Assembly: GCA_046485135.1 (NCBI GenBank)
Contig: JAWOHN010000118.1
Span: 11,935-75,934 of the forward strand
Length of the DNA stretch: 64,000 bases
Direction: 5' to 3'
DNA from: CAZAQS01 sp046485135
GTDB lineage: Bacteria; Chloroflexota; Anaerolineae; Anaerolineales; UBA4823
In this document: piece by piece, positions 44,392 through 53,600 of the stretch
How the letters are laid out: each line of letters opens with the position of its first letter
Position numbering within the stretch: the first letter of the stretch is position 1
Made by a program: the position numbers and the translations under genes
Notes under the pieces: model-generated
What the model was told of the DNA's origin: nothing
Database searches by the model: none
Seen by the model: only the letters and a program-made list of their open reading frames with translations

Positions 44392-45164
44392 TTACTGACT
44401 CACAAGAAACAAATAATGCAATTCGCCGGGCCGCCAGGCTGATCAAAGCATCTAGGAAAGCTGTTGTTCTGACCGGGGCAGGCTTTTCCACCCCCTCCGG
44501 TGTACCAGATTTCCGCTCACCTGGCAGTGGCTTGTGGACCAGGTACCTTCCGATGGAAGTGGCGTCCCTAAGCACCTTCCGCTACGATCCAGAGAAGTTT
44601 TTTGCCTGGCTAAGACCGCTGGCCAGCCATATGTTGAGGGCAGAGCCCAATCCTGCTCATAAAGCCCTGGCAGACCTGGAAAGCGCTGGATTTGTCAAAG
44701 CCATCATCACTCAAAATATCGACTTTTTGCACCAGCGAGCAGGATCAAAATCTGTCATTGAAGTTCATGGCACTTTTAACACACTCACTTGCACAAGCTG
44801 TTACAAGCAACACAATTCAGCAGGATTTATGGATATGTTTATTGAAGAAGGAACCATTCCACACTGTCCGGATTGCCACAGTCTGCTCAAGCCAGACGTA
44901 ATCCTATTTGAAGAACAGCTTCCTGTGCGGATGTGGATGCTTGCCCAAGAAGCAAGCAGCACCTGCGACCTGATGCTGGTTGCGGGAACTTCTCTGGAGG
45001 TAATGCCGTCTGCCGGGCTCCCAGTCAGGGCAGCGGATAACGGGGCTCACCTGGTCGTGGTAAACAAGTCAACTACCTTTATTGATGAACGGGCAGATCT
45101 ATTGTTTATGGATGATGTGGCAGAAATCATTCCTCGCATAACAGCGGAGATCTTAGGTGGTTAA
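44388..45164 (+). CDS. Sir2-family NAD-dependent deacetylase
   Basis: 258 residues. NAD motif TGAGFSTPSGVPDFRSPGSG, TQNIDFLHQRAG, catalytic His in EVHGTFNTL, and a complete zinc site CTSC ... CPDC. The class III YxxR motif is absent (FFAWLRPL), so it is closer to the deacetylase (class U/II-like) group than the other sirtuin in the window. It lies between a receiver-ATPase and a histidine kinase with 4- and 8-bp overlaps, so it is translated as part of a signalling operon. Possible target: the operon's own proteins (inference). Confidence 0.9.
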   Translation: MITDSQETNNAIRRAARLIKASRKAVVLTGAGFSTPSGVPDFRSPGSGLWTRYLPMEVASLSTFRYDPEKFFAWLRPLASHMLRAEPNPAHKALADLESAGFVKAIITQNIDFLHQRAGSKSVIEVHGTFNTLTCTSCYKQHNSAGFMDMFIEEGTIPHCPDCHSLLKPDVILFEEQLPVRMWMLAQEASSTCDLMLVAGTSLEVMPSAGLPVRAADNGAHLVVVNKSTTFIDERADLLFMDDVAEIIPRITAEILGG

Positions 45165-46356
45165 CTCAATAACAGGTTCACTTCTTGAACGATACCAGCG
45201 CCTGACAGAGATCAGCCAGGAACTTGCATCCACACTGGAACTAGAGATTCTCTTGGACCGCATCGTCCATGCTGCAGCAGATTTGAGCGATGCCGAGGCC
45301 GCTTCAATCTTGTTGTATGACGAAAATCACCAGCAGCTCCAATTTGAAGCTGCTACAAACCTGGAAGAACCAATGATGCGGGGTCTCGTTGTACCAGTGA
45401 ACAACAGCCTGGCAGGGTGGATTGTCATGAACCGCCAACCCGTTATCATAGATGACGCTACCCAAGACTCACGTCATTTTGGTCATATTTCCAAGGTAAC
45501 CAAGATCAGTACCAAATCGCTCTTGGGGGTGCCGCTAATCACCAAAGACAAGGTCGTAGGTGTGTTGGAGGCGATCAACAAACGCTCCGGCGCTTTTGAC
45601 AAAAATGACGAAAATATCATGACAGCCTTAGGAGCGCAAGTTGCTGTAGCCATTGAAAATGCTCGCTTGTTCCAACAATCAGACCTGATCTCTGAACTGG
45701 TCCACGAGCTACGTACTCCCCTGGCATCTTTAAGCACAGCCGCGCACCTGCTTTTACGACCAGAAGTGTCCGAGGACCAGCGTGTCAAGATGGTTCAAAT
45801 TATTCATGACGAGACCTTCAGGCTTTCTGAGATGACAACGGCCTTCCTCGATTTGGCCAGATTGGAATCTGGGCGCGCCCGCTTCCAACCGGAAATTTTT
45901 CCCGTCAATGATGTCTTAGAAGATTGCGCAGTCATGATGCGCAGCAGGGCAAATGAAAAAGGAATCAGCCTGAATTTGGAAATCCAGGAAAAGATGCCGC
46001 TGATATCAGCAGACCGAAACAAAATCAAACAGGTCATCTTAAATTTGCTCAGCAATGCAATCAAATATAACCGCCCCACAGGTGTAATCACCTTAGAGAC
46101 CCATGCTACCCGCAAAGAAGTCATCATTTCTGTGCGCGATACTGGGCTGGGAATCCTTCCAGATGTCAAAGAGCACCTCTTTGAAAAATTTTATCGAGCA
46201 CCCGGTTCAGAAAACCAGGTTCAAGGCACTGGGTTGGGGCTGGCAATCTGCAAACGGATCATTGACGCTCACCAAGGAAAGATCGAAGTGAACAGTGTGG
46301 CGGGGTCAGGTAGCACCTTCACTGTTTATCTGCCATTAAAACCCCGCCGGAGCTAA
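45157..46356 (+). CDS. GAF-domain sensor histidine kinase
   Basis: 399 residues starting with GTG 45157, overlapping the sirtuin by 8 bp. GAF domain (about 20-165, EILLDRIVHAAADLSDAEAAS ends in IENARLFQQ), HisKA with LVHELRTPLASLSTAAHL (phospho-His) and HATPase with NLLSNAIKYN, DTGLGI and GTGLGLAI. No membrane helix, so a cytosolic kinase. The likely receiver is the domain at the front of this operon. Confidence 0.93.
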   Translation: MVNSITGSLLERYQRLTEISQELASTLELEILLDRIVHAAADLSDAEAASILLYDENHQQLQFEAATNLEEPMMRGLVVPVNNSLAGWIVMNRQPVIIDDATQDSRHFGHISKVTKISTKSLLGVPLITKDKVVGVLEAINKRSGAFDKNDENIMTALGAQVAVAIENARLFQQSDLISELVHELRTPLASLSTAAHLLLRPEVSEDQRVKMVQIIHDETFRLSEMTTAFLDLARLESGRARFQPEIFPVNDVLEDCAVMMRSRANEKGISLNLEIQEKMPLISADRNKIKQVILNLLSNAIKYNRPTGVITLETHATRKEVIISVRDTGLGILPDVKEHLFEKFYRAPGSENQVQGTGLGLAICKRIIDAHQGKIEVNSVAGSGSTFTVYLPLKPRRS

Positions 46357-46511
46357 GTATGAACTGATATCCTTCAGGCTTGAAGCACGCGTATCGTCAC
46401 TTGTAATTTGTTTCACTTTCAATGATAATGATAAGAGGTAGCGCCAATTCTAATAGTTTAGGCGTTATCGCATTGGTCCCTCAGTCCTAAGCCCCTATAA
46501 GGAGAAAAATT

Positions 46512-47393
46512 ATGACAGCAGAGTTATTAGACGGCAAAGCAATTGCCGCAGAAGTCCGGGAAGCAGTAGCTGTAGAGGTAGCGGCAATGATTGCGGCTGG
46601 CCAACCCAAACCCGGCCTGGCTACAGTGTTGGTGGGTGATAACCCCGCCTCTCAGGTTTATGTAAGCTCGAAACAAAAAGCCTGCGCACAGGTAGGGATA
46701 GAATCATTTGGGTTCAAGCTGCCCGCCACCGCGTCTCAGGATGAGGTCGATGGCCTGGTCCGGGAATTAAATCAGGACGAAAGGGTCAACGGAATCCTGG
46801 TACAGCTACCTCTTCCCAGTGGCTTGGATGAGGAGCGTGTCCTCAGCACAATCAGTATTGAAAAAGACGTCGATGGTTTTCACCCACTGAATATCGGTCG
46901 CTTAGCTCAAAAGGGAAGAGATCCTCTCTTTATCCCTTGCACTCCTTTTGGGGTGATGTACATGCTCGAACACCTGGGAGTAAAACTAGAAGGGGCTAAC
47001 GCAGTCGTTTTAGGCCGCTCCAATATCGTTGGTATGCCTGTAGCCTTGCTGATGGTGCGAGCGAATGCCACCACCACCATCTGCCACTCCCGCACCCGCG
47101 ATCTTCCTGCGGTTTGCGCCTCTGCAGATGTCCTGGTTGCAGCGGTCGGCCGAGCTCAGATGGTACGCGGAGACTGGGTCAAACCGGGTGCAGTGGTGAT
47201 CGATGTAGGCATCAACCGCATCGATGATCCCACTCATCCAAAAGGCTCACGCTTGGTTGGTGATGTCCATTTTGATGAAGTAAAAGAGGTTGCCAGTGCG
47301 ATTACCCCGGTGCCCGGTGGAGTAGGCCCCATGACGATCGCCATGCTTCTAAAGAATACAGTCAGAGCAGCCCAAACAGCCAACGCCAAATAG
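46512..47393 (+). CDS. folD: Methylenetetrahydrofolate dehydrogenase/cyclohydrolase FolD
   Basis: 293 residues. VGDNPASQVYVSSKQKAC (catalytic Tyr-Lys), VQLPLPSGLD, DVDGFHPLN, VLGRSNIVGMPVA and PVPGGVGPMTIAML are all family signatures. It interconverts methylene-, methenyl- and formyl-tetrahydrofolate. AAGGAG site upstream. A perfect terminator follows. Confidence 0.96.
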   Translation: MTAELLDGKAIAAEVREAVAVEVAAMIAAGQPKPGLATVLVGDNPASQVYVSSKQKACAQVGIESFGFKLPATASQDEVDGLVRELNQDERVNGILVQLPLPSGLDEERVLSTISIEKDVDGFHPLNIGRLAQKGRDPLFIPCTPFGVMYMLEHLGVKLEGANAVVLGRSNIVGMPVALLMVRANATTTICHSRTRDLPAVCASADVLVAAVGRAQMVRGDWVKPGAVVIDVGINRIDDPTHPKGSRLVGDVHFDEVKEVASAITPVPGGVGPMTIAMLLKNTVRAAQTANAK

Positions 47394-47397
47394 GCTA

Positions 47398-47447
47398 TTA
47401 AATAACAACCTCCCGAGAGATTTACTGTTCGGGAGGTTGTTATTTAA
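47398..47447. terminator. Bidirectional terminator after folD
   Basis: A 19-bp perfect stem: 47398-47416 pairs with 47429-47447, loop of 12. A- and T-rich ends serve both folD and the convergent HD-GYP gene. Confidence 0.85.
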
Positions 47448-47545
47448 GTTGTAGACCAAACAACCTGTAATTGGATAAAAATCGATGGGTTGGGCAAACG
47501 TATGCTTGTCCAACCCATCTATTTCAGACCATTTTTCATTGAAAA

Positions 47546-49201
47546 TTAGAATAATTTCATAAACGCTTCAACCATTTGCGGGTCAAAATGTTTCCCATTT
47601 TGTTCACGAATGAATGAGAATACCTGGTCTTCATTCCAAGCCGGACGATAAGGACGATCAGAAAGCAAAGCATCCCATACATCCACAACTGCAAACATCC
47701 GAGCAGAAAATGGGATCTGGTCTCCTTTCAGACCGCGTGGATAGCCAGTGCCATCCCATTTTTCGTGATGGCAGTATGGAATATCTAAAGCAGGCTTCAG
47801 ATAAGTTATCGGTGATAACAAATCGTAGGCATATTCAGGATGCTTCTGCATGATAGCCCACTCATCCTTGGTGAGCGGACCTGGTTTCAATAAAATATTG
47901 TCAGGAACACCCATCTTTCCGATATCGTGCAGGAGAGCGCCTCTGCGAATATGTAGGAGATCATCGGGTTTTATATCCAGGGATTTTGCTAAGCGGAGGG
48001 TCATTGCTGCTACACGTTGATTATGCCCTTCCGTTCCTTGATCCCGTAACTCCAATGCCTTCGACCAACCTTCAAGCGTTGCGTCATAAGCCATGGTCAG
48101 CTGGATATTGGAACGTTGTGAGTTATTGTACATCGTGGCATTATCGACCGCAATTGCCGCATGGCTCGCCAAAGATTCCAGAAAGTTCATCCATTCTTCA
48201 TCGATTGCCAACCGTGTTCGATGAAAGATCTCCAGTATCCCCTGGACCTGGCCTTTCGCAATCAATGGCACTCCCAGATACTCAGTAAAGCCTTCATCAA
48301 CAATCTGGGGGGCGCGTTTGAACTCGCCTAAGGATGCGGATAAATTAGACACTCGGATGATCTGCCTATCCAAAGCCGCCAGCCCAGCATAACCTTCTCC
48401 TAAGCGTAGGTTGGTATGCTGGAGAGCTGTGGTGCGAAAGCCTCTTCCGGCCACATATTCGAACGTTTGAGAAGCAGGGTTAAATAACAAAACATCCGCT
48501 GAATCAACGTTAAGATGCCGGGTTACTTGATCGAGCAGGATATCCAGGGTGAGACGCAAATCCAGGCTGGAAGAAATCGCCATATCAACTTTACGCAGAG
48601 CTTCAAACCGGTCGAGCTGGCGTTGAATCCGCTTCTCTGATTGTTTTCGGTCGGTAATATCAATAACAAAACCTTCAACCGCAATAAAATCTTCCTCTGT
48701 AAGATATTCACCATGCCCTAGATCTCGAACCCATTTCTGATCCCCGGTTTCCGATATGATGCGATAGACAATATCAAAGGGCTTGCTATCTCTTAAAGCA
48801 GTATCCATACTATTAACCATAAATTCGCGATCCTCAGGATGAACTAAATCGATATAAGATATCATTTTACTATGCATTAAATCGGCAGGGCGGTAACCAG
48901 TGAGTTGCAAACATCCCTCACTTACATAATCGACAATCCAATTCCCATTATGGTGACTACGGTAAGCCATGCCTGGCAGGTTTTTAATTAAGAAAGGCAG
49001 AATTCGGTTGTTCTCTGAAAGCAAGACTGGTTTGCTCGCTTCCAGTTGTCGGTTGGCAGGCAGACCGAATTTTTCACCAGGACGGCCAAAACGGCCTGAA
49101 TCACTTCTCCCGTGATCCAAGCCGCTGAATTCACTTTGAATCCCTGGCGAGGATTGGTCTACCATTGATGCTATCGCTCTCACCTTCTTAGAAGACATCA
49201 T
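47546..49201 (-). CDS. PAS-GAF-HD-GYP protein, cyclic di-GMP phosphodiesterase type
   Basis: 551 residues. PAS domain (about 70-185, ending EGFVIDITDRKQSEKRI), GAF domain (about 205-355) and HD-GYP domain (about 365-551) with HDIGKMGVPDNILLKPG, HHEKWDGTGYPRGL and DVWDALLSDRPYR. The HD and GYP residues are intact, so it should hydrolyse cyclic di-GMP. The first 60 residues are polar and low complexity. No ribosome site is clear. Last gene of a minus-strand stretch, convergent with folD. Confidence 0.93.
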   Translation of the reverse strand: MMSSKKVRAIASMVDQSSPGIQSEFSGLDHGRSDSGRFGRPGEKFGLPANRQLEASKPVLLSENNRILPFLIKNLPGMAYRSHHNGNWIVDYVSEGCLQLTGYRPADLMHSKMISYIDLVHPEDREFMVNSMDTALRDSKPFDIVYRIISETGDQKWVRDLGHGEYLTEEDFIAVEGFVIDITDRKQSEKRIQRQLDRFEALRKVDMAISSSLDLRLTLDILLDQVTRHLNVDSADVLLFNPASQTFEYVAGRGFRTTALQHTNLRLGEGYAGLAALDRQIIRVSNLSASLGEFKRAPQIVDEGFTEYLGVPLIAKGQVQGILEIFHRTRLAIDEEWMNFLESLASHAAIAVDNATMYNNSQRSNIQLTMAYDATLEGWSKALELRDQGTEGHNQRVAAMTLRLAKSLDIKPDDLLHIRRGALLHDIGKMGVPDNILLKPGPLTKDEWAIMQKHPEYAYDLLSPITYLKPALDIPYCHHEKWDGTGYPRGLKGDQIPFSARMFAVVDVWDALLSDRPYRPAWNEDQVFSFIREQNGKHFDPQMVEAFMKLF

Positions 49202-49371
49202 TCATGACCAGCCTGATCACGCTGGAGTTATGAGTCCAAACAAATGGATTCTGCCAGGCTGGGGTGATGGCTAATAGGTATTTATTTGTAATTGAGACAA
49301 TTCCAGCTATCCATTGCCTCGGCGCAGGCTTAACTTACATCCTGCCTGCCCTTTACAATTTCGAAAGACTA

Positions 49372-49665
49372 CTAAACAAATGGTCTCTTACGTACATCCC
49401 GGTCGGTCTTTCTAAAAGTATTTGGATTTTGGCTTCCAGTGAGTTTCATCGCAAATTCTGTCAGCGATTTGGCATTAATCGAGAGAATTAATGCTTTCTC
49501 CTCTTTCGCCAATCGGAAAGATTCACCGTTATAACCAGCATCCAGAGCATTGGCTGGGTTGGTTAGCAACATATTACAAAAATTACGATTTACCACTGCA
49601 GCAGTAAGAAGCCGGCTGAGCTCACCTAAATTGGATGCAGGACTTGTCGGGTACATAGCTGTCAT
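49372..49665 (-). CDS. 97-residue helical protein, RiPP-leader-like pattern
   Basis: 97 residues with a strong AAAGGAG site 10 bp before ATG; its ATGA overlaps the DUF5317 stop. A helical middle (about 12-80) reads LSRLLTAAVVNRNFCNMLL then NPANALDAGY and ends in SLTEFAMKL. The N-x-x-F-x-x-L-x-x-x-P-x-x-A-L layout resembles Nif11/NHLP leader peptides or LigA-like helical domains, but I cannot assign it. The last 18 residues are basic. No modification enzyme is nearby, so a RiPP is not shown. Likely a functional partner of the two genes upstream. Confidence 0.6.
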   Translation of the reverse strand: MTAMYPTSPASNLGELSRLLTAAVVNRNFCNMLLTNPANALDAGYNGESFRLAKEEKALILSINAKSLTEFAMKLTGSQNPNTFRKTDRDVRKRPFV

Positions 49666-50306
49666 GTTAATACTGCTCCTTTGTTAATTCTCACTGGTGG
49701 TTCTTGACATCCTGCAAGGGACCACATCATCCAGAAGGCGCCCACTCCAATGAGCACATCGCCCAGGCTAAAGGCTACACGGTATGGGACCCAGTCAGGT
49801 AAAACAAATCGGTCCGACAAGAATCCCAGGCGAATGTCTGGTGCGTTGAGGACAATGTCCTTGCTAATTCCAAATCGTTGTCCAATTTCCCATCTTGCTG
49901 CCAAATTATCTTGTGTGATCCGGCTGGCTGTTTCGGTGCTTACTGGCATCAGCCCACCATTTGCGATCATCACAATGAAATTGAGAGCTAAGCCCAGACC
50001 TAACATCCAAAACCCAGGCTGCCTGCGGTTAATCCAGGCAAAAGCTAACAAAATCAACTGGCTGGAAATCAGGCCTAACGGAACGACTCCATCGGGGATA
50101 ATGCTCCACAGAGACTGTATCCGTAAGGCGATGATTTGCCCAACAAAGGCTATCGGAACTAACCAAATCCCGTTTAAGCTGGGAACTTGAAGTTTGCATT
50201 TCCGATACCTTGCTCGTGCCAGTCCAGCCAATAATCCGGCCAGGACAGCAAAAAGGAGGATCAAAGACAGCTTAGAAGCCCGGGCCGGAATTGATGCCGG
50301 GCCCAC
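49662..50306 (-). CDS. DUF5317-type integral membrane protein
   Basis: Up to 214 residues with about five membrane helices (near 12-30, 45-62, 73-90, 96-115 and 185-200). The pattern NGGLMPVS followed by a polar segment and a last helix ending in ALFWMMW-like residues fits the DUF5317 family, which has no known function. GTG 50306 lies inside the upstream 53-residue gene; TTG at about 50264 is an alternative that starts nearer the first helix. The stop overlaps the next gene by 4 bp. Confidence 0.75.
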   Translation of the reverse strand: MGPASIPARASKLSLILLFAVLAGLLAGLARARYRKCKLQVPSLNGIWLVPIAFVGQIIALRIQSLWSIIPDGVVPLGLISSQLILLAFAWINRRQPGFWMLGLGLALNFIVMIANGGLMPVSTETASRITQDNLAARWEIGQRFGISKDIVLNAPDIRLGFLSDRFVLPDWVPYRVAFSLGDVLIGVGAFWMMWSLAGCQEPPVRINKGAVLT

Positions 50307-50433
50307 CGCCAGAGACTGGGGCGCCTGCGCCCAAAACGAACAACATCAGCGTAACCACCAGAACAATAACTTGGACGTGCTGGCGATTGAGTTGGGATAC
50401 ATTGAAGGTCAACTGGCGAATGGTGTCTTTCAT
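50272..50433 (-). CDS. 53-residue membrane or secreted peptide with Gly/Pro-rich tail
   Basis: ATG 50433 with AAAGGAG 8 bp upstream. The product starts with MKDTIRQLTF, has one hydrophobic helix (about 20-38), then a tail of about 15 residues rich in Gly, Pro and Ser (PVSGGGPGINSGPGF). The helix plus Gly-rich tail looks like a secreted or membrane-anchored small peptide, such as a signalling peptide or a small membrane subunit. I do not recognise a family. It is the first gene of a three-gene overlapping operon with DUF5317 and the 97-residue protein. Below usual gene-caller length limits. Confidence 0.65.
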   Translation of the reverse strand: MKDTIRQLTFNVSQLNRQHVQVIVLVVTLMLFVLGAGAPVSGGGPGINSGPGF

Positions 50434-50496
50434 GATAACAATCTCCTTTATGTTAGTCTTTCTGTTTCATTGCACAATTTCTATTATGCATATGAC

Positions 50497-50524
50497 GGTC
50501 ACCGAAAGTGCCTCTTAAGTGACC
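50497..50524. repeat. GGTCAC/GTGACC inverted repeat in the peptide operon leader
   Basis: GGTCAC at 50497-50502 and GTGACC at 50519-50524 are separated by 16 bp, so they could be two half sites for a dimer or a weak hairpin. It lies between the terminator-like hairpin and the 53-residue peptide gene. Confidence 0.3.
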
Positions 50525-50554
50525 AAAAAGGCCAGGAAAAACCAGGCTTTTTTC
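50524..50554 (-). terminator. Terminator-like hairpin after the MalT/BTAD regulator gene
   Basis: On the minus strand an A-tract plus CC-T-GG pairs with CC-T-GG plus a T-tract (AAAAAGCC-TGG with CCT-GGCCTTTTT), imperfect stem of about 12 bp. It follows the regulator stop at 50596 and precedes the peptide gene, so it ends the regulator message or attenuates the peptide operon. Confidence 0.45.
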
Positions 50555-50609
50555 CTAATTAGCCCTATTAAACCTATCATTTTTGTAAGGTCTTGTCAAC
50601 TAATTAGTT
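50555..50609. repeat. Two CTAATTAG palindromes flanking the peptide-operon promoter
   Basis: CTAATTAG occurs at 50555-50562 and 50600-50607; the second is within AACTAATTAGTT (50598-50609). The centres are 45 bp apart, one touching the -35 and one just after the expected start site, a spacing suited to two operator sites. Confidence 0.4.
50571..50599 (-). promoter_or_regulatory. Putative promoter of the peptide-DUF5317 operon
   Basis: On the minus strand TTGACA (50594-50599), 17-bp spacer, TAGGTT (50571-50576). It begins right at the regulator stop and lies upstream of the terminator-like hairpin. Confidence 0.45.
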
Positions 50610-53600
50610 TTAGATAAAGGGAGACTGTTTGGGGGGAAGGCTGTGCACCTACTTCTTCCAAAAGCGCTTTTCGACAGCGATCGAATTGGCGTGTCACTTC
50701 GGCCTGATTTCCACGCGCTGCATATGCCTGCATGAGCAATCGATAGGCTTCCTCGAGGCAAGGATCTTCAGCAAGAATTCGCTGGCAGGCTTCAAGAGTC
50801 TCAAGAAAATCTCCCCCTTCAAGATAAAGGCGAGCCAGATCAAGCATTGCCTCTTCGTACATCCTCCAAAAGCGTTCTCTTTCGGCTGAAACCCAATTCC
50901 CTTCCATTTCTGGCAGGTAAGGTCCTTGGTAGAGATCAATCGCCACCCGATATGCAGCTATCCGATCTGCTCTTTTTTGATCAGATTGGCCAATAACGAC
51001 ATTGGTGATAAACGATTCCACATCATACTCATAATCCTGCTCAGGATTAAACCAATAACGATCTCCATCGAATAACAGGACGTCCTGTCCCAAAGCATAC
51101 CGGATCCGATAAATGGTATTTTTGAATTGCAGCTTTAACTGCCCGGCAGAGCTCTCAGGCCAAAAGATCAACCCTAAGGCTTCTTTGGTCAACCCATGCG
51201 GGTGAGCTAGCAAACAAAAGAACACTTCACGAGCTCGCCTTTGATTCTGCCATTCAGCCACGGTGACTGGCTTTCCATCTTGTGCTACCAATGCCTTCCC
51301 AAGAGCGCTAATGGTAAGCTTTGGCGGAACAAATTTAATCGCGGAAGCATGCGGCCGCAAACGCCTGCGCAGCGAGGGGATAGTACGTTCAAATTGGGTT
51401 ACCTTCTTAAGTAAGCTAGAGGCCTGATGACCAACCAGCGGATGCTCTTGCGCTGCCTGTAAAAGCGCCTTGGCACTCCTGCCGGCAACAACCAGAAGAT
51501 TTTGGCTGTCCATCGCGGAGGCAATTTCCAGGGAGTAATGCAAATATGAATAGGCATCATCTATTGAATTTGCAGAGAAACAAGCAGTCGCCAAGTAGAG
51601 ATAGGCGCGAGCAGCTTCTAACCGCTGTCCACCCTTGTCAAATACCAAGGCAGCTTGGTGAAAATGATCAATAGCTGCTTGAGCATATCCTACCGCCAGA
51701 TCAATCCGACCTTCTTCTATTTGCAAGAGGCCGGTTTCAAATTCGGATGAGCTTTCATGAACTAACCTATCGGCAGATGCAAGCAGACCGCGGGCATGGG
51801 CGATATCTCCACGATCTCGGGCCTGGGCAGCTTCCATCAGATTAAGGTAGGTCTGTAGGAATATGTCCTCATTTTGTTCAGCAAACACCCGGGTCCGTTC
51901 ATAAACATCTAGTGCCGCTTCTACAGCATCAAGGTCAGCATAAAGGTCGCCCATACCGCAAAGGATATATGCTTCCATACGGTTCATGCCATGATATTTA
52001 GCAATTGCCAAGCCGTCCGAAAACAGCGCTGCAGCTCGTTCATATTCCCCTTGAAGATGATGCAGGATGGCCAGGTTATTGATCAAATACACCTGGCCAA
52101 CCATATTTTGTACTTTACGCCAGTAGCTTAGTGCCCGATTGAAGTAGGTCATAGCCTCCCGGTAATTGCTACCAGCCATATGGGCCAGACCCAACTCCAT
52201 GAGCACTGTTGTGACATTCTGCATGTCATGGAGAGAGTTGTAAACAATTAACGATTTATTTAATCTTTCAACAGCCTCGCTCAGATTTCCCAAATGATAA
52301 TGGCTCATGCCAATCGCACGCAGCGATTCGGCTTTGACCTGAGGTGGAGTAGCTTCATCATTAGCTAGAGCCAACGCCTCTGAAGCATCGGAAAGAGAGT
52401 CTGAATACCTGCCCACAAAGCGGTGTGCAGATGCACGCCTCACCAATGTATGCGCCAGACCAACCTGATCCCCAACGGACCGCAATGCCGCCTCTGCCCG
52501 GTTCAAGAGAGATAGACCTTGCTCCAGATTTCCCTGATTAACTGCAGCAGCTCCGCGCAAGGAAAGCAGATTTGGATGGGTGAGAAACGTAGATTCAGGT
52601 AAAGCATCAATCCATTCTGTCAGAGTTGAAAAACGACCATTTGTGATCATGGCTGAGCCTACCCGCTCGATTAACTGCGCGGTGATTAAGATGTCACCTA
52701 AACACTGGCAAGCAGTGTATGCCTTTTCCCATTCTTTTCGTTGCACGTATACATCTACCAACCGGCGTAAGATTTTGACTCGTTCTTCAGGGTATTCCTT
52801 TTCAAACCTTTTTTGGAGAAAATCGCGGAACAAATGGTGGTAGCGGATCCACTGACCCTCCTCCCCCACAGGAAGGACGAACAAATTGTTTTGCAGGGTG
52901 ACCTCAATCAGTGCGCCCCAATCAGGACTGTCACCAAAAACAGCTCGGCATAATTCAGCATCAAATTCGTCCAACAAGGACGTATGCATGAGAAATACCT
53001 GGCTGGATTGAGGTTGGCGGTCAAGCACTTGTTGTGCCAGATACTCATACAAACCAATGCCAGATACCCGTGCTACACGCACCAGGTTGGCCATATCCTC
53101 CCATACTGTATGAGCTGTAAGAAGCAAGCCGGTAATCCATCCTTCAGTTTCGCGAATGAGTTCTTCGGCTACTGAATCGGGCATGCTGGATTGGTAATTT
53201 TGTAAAACCAAAGATTGGATTTCTTCCGGGCGAAACGCCAGCTCTTCGAAACTTAAGCCCCCCACTTGCGAACGAGCGATCATTAAGGGCATATCCGGAA
53301 GAGTCAATAGAGCCCGCGACATTAGAATCAGATGGCAGTTTTCATCAACATCCTGGATAAAGCGATTAATAAAGTAATCTACCTCTTTATCCGCATTTAA
53401 CAAATGGTAATCATCTAATACAATTAAGAAATGTTCCTGGATATTATCGTAAGCATCATTAACGATCGTTGTGACCATCCGGTCCAAATCCAGTTCACCC
53501 GATTGAGCCGCTTCCAAAGCAGCATAGGATTGCTGGCCAAAAGATGGAAATCGTTGCTTGATAGCAGCAATTAAGTACGTGAGAAAGCGCCGGACATCGT

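Noticed and set aside
47614..48288. Plus-strand frames across the HD-GYP gene
   Set aside because: The minus-strand reading has clear PAS, GAF and HD-GYP motifs; these are shadows.
49372..50433. RiPP biosynthetic gene cluster
   Set aside because: The 97-residue protein has a leader-like layout, but no radical SAM, LanM, YcaO or peptidase-transporter gene is nearby.
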